64,000 bases of DNA from Luscinia megarhynchos (lineage: Eukaryota; Chordata; Aves; Passeriformes; Turdidae), in NCBI GenBank assembly GCA_034336665.1, contig CM067584.1, positions 248,001-312,000 of the forward strand, read 5' to 3'. Of this stretch, positions 51,301 through 63,300 are shown one piece after another; position 1 is the stretch's first letter; the number at the start of each line of letters is the position of its first letter. Under the pieces are notes generated by a model that searched no databases, was not told the origin of the DNA, and saw only the letters and a program-made list of their open reading frames with translations. A program made the translations under genes and the position numbers.

Positions 51301-54300
51301 TGTCCCCACTCCCAGTGTCCCCATTCCCTGTCCCCATTCCGTGTCTCTGTCCCCACTCCCTGTCCCCACAGCTGTGTCCCTGCCCCCGTTCCGTGTCCCC
51401 ACACCCAGCGTCCCCATTCCCAGTGTCCCCATTCCCCGTGTCCCTCTGTGTCCCCACACCCAGTGTCCCTGTTCCCTGTCCCCACAGCCGTGTCTCTGTC
51501 CCCACTGCATGTCCCTGTCCCCACAGCGCGCTCCCGCAGTGTAATGAGCACGGATCCCCCGTTCCCTGTCCCCATTCCGTGTGTCCCTGTCCCCATTGCA
51601 TGTCCCTGTCCCCATTCCCTGTGTTCCTGTCCCCATTGCATGTCCCTGTCCCCGCAGCCCGCTCCCGCAGTGTGATGAGCACGGATCCCTGCTCCCAGCC
51701 CGGCTCCCCTGTGTCCCTGTCCCCATTCCCTGTGTTCCTGTCCCCATTGCATGTCCCTGTCCCCGCAGCCCGCTCCCGCAGCGTGATGAGCGCCGAGCCC
51801 TGCTCCCAGCCCTGCCCCGCCCCGGGCCCGCGGCCGCTCAAGCTGGGCTGGCTGCGCAAGCAGCGCTCCATCGTCAAGAACTGGCAGCTGCGCTTCTTCG
51901 TGCTGCAGGGACAGCAGCTGCTCTACTACAAGGACGAGGACGATGCCAAGCCCCAGGTAAGGCCAGGCCAGATCCTCATCACCTGGGCTCGGCATTTTGG
52001 GCTGAGGGTGGTGCCAAAAGAGGCTGAGCTGGAGCAGAGTTAAGTGAACAAAACAGGGATTTATTGAAGGCCTTCCAAGGATTCACCTTGGGCAGTGCTG
52101 TGCCCGGCTGTGGCTCCACCCAAGATGGACTCAGAGTCACGAGTTTCACACTTTTATCAGTTTGGTCTGTGGCTGTTACAGGCCCAAAGAAAATCTTAAG
52201 GAATTTTCCAGTCTGACTTTCTCAGGCTCAGCTAGGGTTTCTCCCAAGCTAGAGACCTTTCTCTACTGTAAACATAAGAGAAATAATTATAACAAAAGAT
52301 AAACACCTGTTGGATCCATGAGAAAGCCTGGGACAAGAGGTGCTTCCTTCTCTGATCAATGAATCTTTTCTATTTCGTTTTGCACAAAGTTTCTTATTTA
52401 AAGCCACGGTTTTCTTCAATAAGTTGCTCGTTCTTGCTGAATGCAAGAGGGGTCATGTTCCTGTGTTCTCTCACTACTCTGTAACCCCACACAGTAACAC
52501 TGGGGTTCATTGTCCAGTTCCAGCTCCATGTTCTGCAGTCCCACCCTCCCAGATTCTCTCCTCAATTCTCTCTGTTTGCACTTTTTGGGGATGGAGCTGC
52601 AGCGTGTCCTTGGCTCTGGGGCTGGAACAGGATTGTTTTTGTGACTGAGCTGGGAGCAGAACTTGTAACACTTTGTGTGGAGTTCAGAGTCACACAATAA
52701 AGCAGTGCAGAATCTGGAAAATATAAAAGCTAAATCTAAGGTATCATCCCCCCTCTAGGGAACTGGGGGTGTCCAATTGGGGAGAAGCTTTGGGGTGATT
52801 TAATTGTGCCTGAGGGAGCAGAACAGAAAGATGGGGAGAGACTTTTCACCAGGGCAAGGGGGAATGGCTTCCCACTGCCAGAGGGCAGTGATGGGTGGGA
52901 TTTTGGGAAGGAATTCCTGGCTGGGAGGGTGTGAGGGGCTGGGATGGAATTCCCAGGGAAGCTGTGGCTGCTCCATCCCTGGCAGTGCCCAAGGCCAGGC
53001 TGGAGCACCTGGGACAGTGGGAGGTGTCCCTGCCATGGCAGGGGTGACACTGGATGAGCTTTTCCCACCCAAACCCTTCTGGAATTCTGGAATTCCATGA
53101 AATGTTTTGGGATGGGTCTGGGGTTGGGTATTAAAGGAGTTTTCTGCCTCTGGGCAGTACCAGAGATGAAAGGTGCTGATCAGGAACTTCATTGATGCAT
53201 TTCAATTCCTCAGGTCCCTCAGAGCCCAACTGGGGAACTGGGAAAGTTTAGTCCAGTCACCAACTGGGCACTGTTACCATTCCCTGGAGAAACAAATTTT
53301 ATTTTATTCTATATTTTCTGTTTTATATTTTATTTTCTGTTTTATTTTATATTTTATTTTATGCTTTATTTTATTTCATTTTATGTTTTATATTTTATTT
53401 TATTTTATATTTTGTATTTTATTTTTCATTTAATATCTTATATCTTATCTTATCTTTTTCCTTCTATTTTCTTTTATTTTATTTTCCCATAATTTTCTCC
53501 ATGCCCTAACTCACTTTTAGAGTATCCACCACCTTTTCCTCTTTTGGAGAAATTCCAGGGAAAATTCCCCTCTACTGGAAAACCTGTTCCCTCTACAAGA
53601 TTAAAAAAAATAAGTTTAATAATAATATCTTGGTAACCTCTACAAAGTGCTACCAGCAGCAAAACTCCTCTCAAGCCAAAAATCCCTCCCAAGGGGGAGG
53701 TGATGAGTGGATCCTCGGGGTGGGAGCCTGGTGGATCCAGCTCCCGTTTCCAGGTGATGGGATGTGGGAACAGAACATTTTCATGGCACTTCTGGCAGCA
53801 CCCAGCCCTGCTTGGTGCCTTCAGGAGGCTGAAATTGCTGAGAAATTTCATTTCCTGCCATGGAGGCCTCCAGGCTGAGTCAGCCCAGCCCCTCCACCCA
53901 CAGCCAGGGGAAGGAAGGACCACCAGAAATTGCTGTTTTCCACTTTATTTATTAATTTCCCATTTATTTTCTCCTTTTTCTCTACTCCTCTCCTGCCAGC
54001 TTTGGGCTGGCTTTTGGGTTTAAGTGATGCTGTGCTAAAGGGACGTTTTCCTGCCCCTGCCCAGCAGAAACATGATGTTCTGGGGTTTTCCTCGAGTCCG
54101 TTCTCCTTTGTTCTCTCTTCTTCCACTCCCAACAAGGCCTAAAAGGACATGAGAAGTGAAAAAAAAATAGGAAAGAGCAAAATAACCGGTTTTCTCCTTC
54201 TGGGAATCACTCCACTGGAAAAAATGTCATTTAATCAGTGGCGCTTATTGGCTGACAAGTCATTGTGGGGTATCTGCAGGAGCAGATGTGTGTGAAATGG

Positions 54301-57300
54301 CAGCACTGCCAGCCTGGGGGCACTGCAGGGGTGGCACTCAGGGCTCTGCTCTGCTCTGTCCTAGGGCTGCCTGTCCCTGCAGGGCAGCACCATCAAGGTG
54401 GTGGCCACCAACCCAGAGGAAGGAGGGAAATTCATCTTTGAAATCGTCCCAGGTGAGGATGCCTCACTCCTTCTGCTCCTCCTGCTCCTCCTCAGCTTTT
54501 GGGCGGGGCTGGGCACCCAGACCCCCTCGGGAAGTCCCTCCCTGCCCCTGGGTGCTCCCCAGAGCGCTCTGCCTTGGAAGGGGAATTTCCTGTCTCCATA
54601 TCCATCCCTGTGAGGTTCAGTCTCCAGTGCTCTGGGTACCAGCTTTGTTGGGCTATCTTCTAAAATGAGCCAAGCAGCTGATAGTTGCTAAAAGGTTATT
54701 TATTACAAAGCACATCAATCTCAAAGGCACAGTCACAGACATTAAAGTCCATGCTGAGTTTTGGTGTAAAGTCCCAGACAGAAGCAGAAGCTGCTCCTGG
54801 AAGTCCTGGTGGAGCCAATGTCACTGCAGCTCCTGTCTTGTCCTTGGGTGTTGACTGATGACAGTGAGCAAAAGCAAAAGGAAAAGCAATGGCAGGAAAA
54901 GCAGAAAAGGCACCAACTCTCCCCAATACAAACTCTTGTATAGAATCTTCCCAACAAGCTAAAGCACAAACTCAGACCACCACTCCTTAACCTATTGGAA
55001 TTCTAATTTCTTAACACGCCAGGTTATGTATAAACTGTGCATATGATCTGTCTTGTCCTATCTGGAAAATGTAAGCAATATTCTTACTACAGCTCTATTA
55101 TGTCTAAAACTACCTTCCTGGAGCCTCCGCTGAAAACGCTGGTGTGTTTTTCAGCCTTCACTAGAACTCTCACTGTTACTCTGGCATCTGAAACTTTCAC
55201 TTACTAAAAGCACCAGAGCTCAAACTAAACTCTGATTTCTCCCTGAAGAATTCAGAGAGACCCACACTCAGTGACTCCAACAAGACCCAGGCTGGGCAGG
55301 GCCCAGGGGGAGCAGCAGCTGCAGCTGCAGCACTTTCTGTTCCTTCCTTGCAGACCTCAGGGTGGGAAACGCCAAAGCTCCGCTTCCCCTGCAGCCAGCG
55401 GGGCTTCCAGGAGCATGTTACAAAGAGAGCAAGCAGAGGTTGTGTTTTCTGTGTGGGTTCTGCTCCTGAGCGGTGTTTTGCAGGGCTGGCAGGGGAGCCC
55501 GGCCGGGCGGGGCAGGACCCGTGTGTGCTCATGGCCAGCTCGCAGGCGGAGATGGAGGAGTGGGTGAAGTCCATCCGCAGGGCGCTGGGCTCGGCTGCTG
55601 GAGGTAACGCGGGGAGGGCGGCTCCTGCAGGGCTCTGCTGCCCTGCTGCACGCGGGGGCTGTGGCTCAGAAACCCCGGGGAATGGGGCTGTACCGTGCCC
55701 TTGTGGCTGCTGCAAACGCGGCGCTGGTGAGGAGAGCCAAGCCTGGGTGAACGTTTCTGGGCTGGCTTCATCCTCCATTGTCACCTTTGTCGACTCCTTC
55801 CTGAGCCTTTGGACCCTGAAAACTTTCTTGAGAGCAACTCGCTGTCAGGGATAAAGCCTTGGAAAAATGCTGTATTTCACCTGCCAGCCCCCTGGCTTTT
55901 CGTGTCCCCTGGCTTTTCTTGCTCAGCCCATTCTTTCTGCCCCATTTGCTCTCCAGGGCTCCCCACCCTCCCAGCTGGGAATTCCTTCCCAATATGCCAT
56001 CTAAATCTCTCCTCCTTCAGCTCAAAGCCATTCCCTGTGTCCTGTCCCTCCAGCCCTTGTCCCCAGTCCCTCTCCTGCCCTCCTGGAGCCCCTTCAGCTG
56101 CCCTGGAAGGGGCTCTGAGCTCTCCTTGGATCCTTCCCTTCTCCAGCCTGGACACCCCCAGCTCTTCCAGTCTTTTTCTCCTTTTTTTTTCCCCTCTGCA
56201 TCCCTGAGTTTTTCTGCCTCCAAACCAGACCAGGCTGTGCCCTGGGGGAGGCAGCATCACCCAGCTGAAAGGAGCATTGAGCCAGGAGTTTCCAGGGCAT
56301 TTTCCCAGCTGGCTCTAATATTTCATGACATCTCTGCCCCTGATCCTTTTTAAGCTTAGGAGGCTGTTGGTCTCTTGCTGTTGGTCTCAATTAAGTGACA
56401 CTCCATGAAAGAAAATGTAAATTTATAGCAGCACAGAGGACAGCAGAGAAGTCAGGGACTATGAAGCTGCATTTTATGTCAATACACATAACAGATCCCA
56501 AAACTCCCAAAACTTGAGGTTTTTGGCTTCAGTCTAAGCTGGGGCAAGATGAGCTTTTAGAAGAACCCCTGCATGGGGGAGGTTTTGGCCAGAGCCCACG
56601 TGGGAGCAGCCCCATGGCCCAGGTCTGTGAACTTGTTGCACACCAAGAAGCAGAAAAGCTGCAGAGTGTGAAGAAAACAGCAAAAGCATCTCCAAATTCT
56701 CAGTGTGGTTTTACAGGATTGGCTGCCACTCCCACAGCTCTGGGGAGGTGTCCCCAGAGCAGCAAATCTGCAGTCAAATAACTAATTCAATACCAGCTAC
56801 CAAAGCAGAGAGGCAAAAAAAACCCCAAAAAAACAAAAAACCCAAAAACAACAACAACAACACCAACACCAAAAAAAAAAAAAAAACCAAAAGAGAGAGA
56901 GAGAAAGATTTGCTCCTGGTGTGCACAGGGACAGTTTTATGGTCATTATTTAAAACTCTGACCAGGTGACAAATGAGAAGCCCCAGGAGCAGGCAGGTGC
57001 TGACAAACCTGGAGGTTCCAGGTGAGGTTCTGCTCTGCCTTCCCATTCTGGGAGTGATTTCAGCCTTCAGAGCAGGAGGTGAGCACAGCACAGGAACTCT
57101 GCTCAGGCAGGAACGTGGCAGAGGAGCAGGGGACCCTTTGCTATTGACATTCCAGAGATTAAATTGGGGTTTACCTGCTCTGGCCATGGCCCAGGCTCCG
57201 AGGAGGAAGAGCTGGGATCAGTTGCTGCTCCTGCTGTGAGTTCAGGAGGAAATGCCAGTTTTAATGCCAGGGGAAGGTACCAGCCCCTGTGGAGCACAGC

Positions 57301-60300
57301 TGTCCTCAGAACAGGGCAGTTTCAGGAGAGGGGAGGGGGAAGAAAAGCAGCTGGATCAGGAAGAATTCCAGCTCCAAATCCATGCAAGGATCTTTTCTTA
57401 TTTCTTGGTGATCTCCTGTGCTTTCTACACCCCTCAGCTTTGTGGGATGAGCTTCCTTCCCTCCCTGTCCCTGCCGCCCTCTGGATCAGCATCCAGCTCA
57501 CAGGCAGCACCCCCAAGGGCTTGCCTTCAGTGGTTTTGAGAACTTTTTGTCAGTTATTTGGAGGAGGAACAAGGTTTTGTTTTTTATTTTGCCATTTTTT
57601 TCTCGGGAAAAGCTCTGCTTCCTGCAGAGCTCTGGTGCCTAGCAGAGCAGCAGGTCCTGCTGGCCCCAACACCTGTGGCAGGTGAGGGGTCCTTGATGCC
57701 TTGAGAGGCCACCTGGAGCAGAGGCTGGGCAGTGTTAAAGGAATAAAGCAGGGATTTATTAAAAGGCCTTTAAAGGATTCACCTGGGGCAGTGCAAGAGC
57801 TACACCAAGGTGGATCCAAGTCAGGAGCTCTCACACTTTTATCAGTTCGGGTCCATTCCCACACTGGGGTTCATTGTCCAGTTCCAGCTCCAGGTTCTGC
57901 AGTCCCACCCTCCCAGATTCTCTCCTCAGTTCGCTGCTGTTTGCACTTTTTGGGGCAGGAACTGCAGCGTGTCCTTGGTTCTGGGGCTGGGAAAGGATTG
58001 TTTTTGTGACTGAGCTGGGAGCAGAACTTGTAACACTTCGTGTGGAGCTCAGAGTCACACAATAATGCAGTGCAGAATCTGGGAAATGTGTCAGCTCTGT
58101 TTAGCTTTAGTCCAAGCTGAGCCTAAGGCTGAGCTGAGCTGTGCCCTGTCCCCAGCAGTGTTTGGGCAGCCCCTGGCAGACACCATGGCCCATGAGCAGA
58201 AGCTGGGGCAGCCCCAGGTGCCCATCCTGGTGCAGAAAAGCGCCGAGTTCATCCGGGAGCACGGCGTGGCTGAGGAGGGGATCTTCCGCCTGCCCGGCCA
58301 GGACAACCTGGTGCGGCGGCTGCGTGACGCCTTCGACGCCGGGGAGCGACCCTGCTTTCCCAGGTAACTGCTGATCTGAGAGCCTGCTTCCCCAGGTAAC
58401 TGCTGCCCCAAGAGCCCTGCTTCCCCAGGTAACTGCTGCCCCAAGAGCCCTGCTTCCCCAGGTAACTGCTGATCTGAGAGCCTGCTTCCCCAGGTAACTG
58501 CTGCCCCGAGAGCCCTGCTTCCCCAGGTAACTGCTGCCCCGAGAACCCTGCTTTCCCAGGTAACTGCTGATCTGAGAGCCTGCTTCCCCAGGTAACTGCT
58601 GCCCCGAGAGCCCTGCTTCCCCAGCTAGCTGCTGCCCCGAGAGCCGTGCTTCCCCAGCTAGCTGCTGCACTCTGCCTCCCCCAAACCCAGGCACAGGCAG
58701 CCAGTGATGTGGTAGCTCAGGGTGTTTCCCTGGATGCCTCAGGACCAGGGGCTCAGAGGTGCCCAAGACTCCTGTGGGATGGATTTTAGTCCTTGGAAAA
58801 TGTTACCATCGTTGCAAGAACAATTACAAGTGACAAAAAATAAGTGGAGTATAAATTAGATTATTAGAAGGTCGAAAAGTGAGTTTATGGTATTGTTTAT
58901 AATAAGAAGTTCAGAGCTAAGATGGAGGATTTTGGGCGTGGTATGTCTTTCTTCTTCTTCTTTATGGTATCCATCTCTGTGAGTTAGGATAGCACCTTTG
59001 GATTGGTTTGAGAGAAATCTGGACAGTGTAATGAAAGTGTTATGTATTGGAAAGTAATTGTAAACATTGGGTAAGTAATTTATAGTATAAAGATAAGGGG
59101 TGCCCTCTGGGCAGTGCAGTGTGCCTTGGGCAGCGTGCTGCACAGACAGTGTTCACAGGCAGTGACACAGTCCCACCCCCAGAACTCTCCAGAGGAGAGA
59201 GGATTCAGGAGAAACCACAAGAACAGAGTCAGAGGGTGCTGACAGGAGATTCCTGGAAATAAAGGAAAGCACCAGGACAGGATTTGGGAGTGAGTGTTAG
59301 AAAGCTGCAGTCCAGGCAGCCAGGGTGCCCAGTGGAGGGTATTGGAAGGTCCTACAAAAACACAGCTCGGAAAAGGTCCCTCTGTGTTTGAGTGTTTGTG
59401 AAAATAATGGTATTTTACAACCCCAACCAATGCTAAAAATAACTGATCTGGGGGATTTTTGCTTGAAGTTTATAAGAGTTTAGCAACTTCAAGGTAGGTC
59501 AGGTCAGAGGCCTGTGGTCTTGACAGTGTCCCCTTGACAGGATGTAAATACAAGGGCTGCAAAGCTGCAAACATCTGTCCTGGCAGAACATCCCCAGGAA
59601 TTGCTGCTGATCTGAAATCCCAGAGCTCCACGCTGGGGAGGGAGGCTGAGCAGGGGAGGATCTCATTTCTTGCTTGGAGTGGGAGATGGGAGAAGGGTTT
59701 TCCTTGGAATGGAAGATGGGAGAAGGGTTTTAATCCCTTTTCCTTGGTTCTCTGCCCCTCTGAATGCAGTGACAAGAGCCAGGCTGGTGCTCCAGAATTG
59801 CAAAATTGTTAAACAAGGTGGTTCTGTAGGTGTCTGGTGGCTGAAGAAAAGTGATTTTAGGTTCACAAAGCAGAACAGGGAGATTGAGACAATCCCAGTG
59901 TCGTGCCAGGGGCAGCTGCTGTTGGCTTTGGTTCCTGCAGTGCCCAGAGCTGTGCCCAGGCTGTGCCCAGAGCTGTGCCCAGAGCCGTGCCAAAGCCGTG
60001 CCAAAGCCGTGCCCAATCCGTGCCAGGGTGCTGGAGCAGCCAGAGCAGGCACTGCCTGCCAGGCTCCGGGCTGTCCTAGGGCAGGGCAGCTGGGTAAAGC
60101 TGAGCCTGTGACTTTGTGCTCACTCTACACTCGGCTCTGGGAGGAGGCAGGAGCCCTCTGAGTGAATTTCCCGCTCCCCCAGCTCAGCCCAGGTGCGGAC
60201 ACTGGCACCTGCCACCCTCAAGGTGGGAAAACCTCCCCCAAGCCTTTTTTTTCCTTGGCTTCCCCATTCCCTGGGTGTAAGAGCCTAAAATGAGGGATGC

Positions 60301-63300
60301 AGAACTCCAGGGGGGCTCTTTAAAATGCTGTTTATTGTGTTTAAATCATGCAGCAATTCACGGGTCGTGGGTGACAGGTGCCCAGCCCACAACCTGACAG
60401 CCCGAGCTGTGGGTTCCTCTGAAAGCTTCTTTTAGTTCTGGTTCCAATGCATTATCTACTTTTCATTAGAGCATCTTAAAACATGACAACCAATCAATAC
60501 CTTTACTATTACTTACAGCTTATTATAACTACTAACATTTCCATATTTATGTTAATATTTTCCAATCACAAAAGGTTAATGTATTACAGTTTAAGCTACA
60601 AGTTGTTTTTCAGTTTTCTTGCAGTGAAAAATTTTGAGATTTTTTTTACTTGCAACATGGCATTTTTTGTTTGTCTGTGAAATTTTTTTGCTTGGTGAAA
60701 ACATCTTCTGTTTAATGTAAATTTGTATTTTGCTCTAAGTCGTAAAAGCTTCTTCCAATTCACTTGCTTTTTGCTTTTTTAGTTACCCACTAAAACTAAC
60801 TCAGCAATTCTTTTTTTATTTAAATATTAGAAACTTGCTATCATTTCTATACCTTTAGATTCTACATTCAAAAATCTTTCTGTTATGCATACATATCTGT
60901 AAAACCTTCTGTTAAATCCTTATCCCTCCCAACAGCTGGGTGCCCCCAGGATGCTCTGACCTCCCTGTTTCCATGTCTCTGTCTTCACAGAGCTCAGGCA
61001 GAGCCTTGTGGGGACCTGCTTGTGGATGGTTCAGACACCCCTTAGGGCATCCTTGGAACTTTCTCCCCTAAGATAGGGGATGGCCCTATCTAGAGAAGTC
61101 CTTCCTTAGGATGGCCCATGCTAGAGAAATGTTCACCCCCCTGTAGACCCCGTGTTATCTCCTAGAGTTTTTATTGGTCTTTATCTCTTCTGGGTAGTTG
61201 GTCAATTCTTTACCTAAAACCTTAAAGTAATTGGATGGCTTTCAACTTATAACTCTATTGGTCGCTTTTCAAGCCACCCCAACCCAATAAAACGCCCTTT
61301 GATATTCTATGTACTCGGATTTGCTGCCAGACCCCTTTGTAGAAATAAAGCTGCCTGTGGAATCTGTGCAGCTCTCCCAGATCTCTGCTTCTCTGGCTGG
61401 CTGAGAGAGTGCTGCAAGCAGAATGAAATCACAGAAGAGCTTGTTAGGAAATTAATCCACGAACACCAGAGGTTTATGTCTGAAAAGGACACAGAGGAGT
61501 CCTTTTTGCTTTATTCCAATGAAGGGAGAGGCCATGGGGCATTCCCCTGGGATCTCTCCAGTTTTTGGAGGATGCAGCCTCCTTTTTATCCCAGTTTCCC
61601 ATCTGCATTTCCCTCTCTCTTTCCCCATTGCCTGAGGTACTTGAGAGGCACAGACTTCCCAAACACCTGATACCTGAGATTCCCCTCTAATGTATAACCC
61701 TCCCTTTTAATTTTTAATTCTTACAGAATTCATAGTTTTTCCCCCTTGCTTCTTTCACCTTCCAGTATCCATTTTCATTATCAGCAAACCTACAGTTTGT
61801 TTGTAAAGGCAAATCTCTTTTCCCATTCATCAATCAGTGGAATCCATCCCACTATTTCTTATATCTCTCAGTGCTGGTTTTATCTACCGGCAGATCCACA
61901 GCTTGTTTTATAAAGACAAATGCAACATCCTCTCAAGCTGATAGCCTGAGCCTAGGCCTGGCTTGCACTGGAGCACTCTGGAGCTGACTCTGCCTTGAAG
62001 CAGCCAGGAGCTCTGTTCTATTCAGAACTTTTATCTGGGCTGGCTGGGGCAGAACCCAGCCCTGGCAGCAGCACCCTGGGTGCCCCAGGACGCTCTGTCC
62101 TCCCTGTTTGCACCTCTCTATCTGCACAGAGCTCAGGCAGAGCCTCGGGGGACCTGCTGGCTCTGACTGCCGCTTTGCCCTGGCAGGGACACCGATGTGC
62201 ACACCGTGGCCTCGCTGTTCAAGCTGTACCTGCGGGAGCTCCCGGAGCCTGTCGTGCCCTGGCGGCAGTACGAGGATTTCCTGCTCTGTGGGCAGGCTCT
62301 GGAAGCTGATGAGACAAAGGTAGAGATGCTCCTCTTTTCCTCCTGTTAGAGGCAATAAAATGATCAAGCCGCATTAAGAATAATCAAAAGAAAATAGTTT
62401 TATTTCGCGACCGAAATGCGGTCTTAGGCGCAATGCAAACAGGGCAGCGCTGGGTGAACACTGATCCGAGCTCTGTTGCTCCGGGTTGGTTTCATACAGC
62501 TTTTCCCCCCGGGGCAGAGGTTCTTCTTTCCTTTCATTGCTTCACATATTCATGTAGTTTTCTTTCTCTGTGCTGGGCTGGACAAAACCATTTCTGGGAA
62601 GCGATGGATGTTGATGAACGCTGATGTTGGTTTTACTGGGAATCCAGTGATGAGATGTATGTTCCTGACGACTCTGGTTATCGTGATTGGTGATATTTAT
62701 CAAGTGTTCATCGCTGGGGTGTTCCCGGACCGTCCCAGAAAGGGCCCATCTCCACTGGAGCCACGTCTATTAACTTGCTAATTTCGATCTCTTTTCTTTG
62801 TCACCAGCTGTAATTTTACAGCTACAGCTTTTCCCCAACTGCTGCGTGTGTTCTAAATATTTTTATTTTTTTCATACAAGCATGTTTTATTCCACATAAA
62901 TTTCACACAAACACGGATTATTTTATAACATATATTACACTCCTCCTGGCCTTAAAATCAGGTTTCAGTGCCAGGGCACCGTGGTAAGCTGGAGGTGCCG
63001 AGTGCATGGCAGTATCAGCACAGCTTTGGAATCTGGGGAGGGAAAAAAAGGAAAAAAAATTAATAAGAAAAGCTCCCCCAAAGCCAGTGAGGTTTTCCAA
63101 CTTGGCTACATGGGCTTGGGAATTTTAAAGCTTAAATTTCTTCCCTTTGGGGTTAAAGATATCCTAAATGTTTCTACACAAGACTCTGGAGGAGATGAGG
63201 CAGGATCAGTTGTTGCAGAGCTCATCCCTCATGTGCTGGGCTGGAGGGGACCCTGCTCCTTCTGTGGGCGCCCGTCCTTGAGAGCCCTGCAGAGCCTCTC

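Noticed and set aside
51111..51995. 294-codon and 383-codon minus-strand frames (G-rich repeat proteins)
   Set aside because: Shadow of the same minisatellite and of the ARHGAP25 exon on the plus strand.
50661..52043. 460-codon plus-strand frame ending in the PH-domain exon
   Set aside because: Only the last part (from 51769) is the ARHGAP25 exon; the remainder is minisatellite in a chance open frame. The exon 1 at 48338 and acceptor at 51767-51768 explain the gene.
53285..53490. Short hydrophobic frame in T-rich DNA
   Set aside because: Pure low-complexity (TTTTA)n translation.
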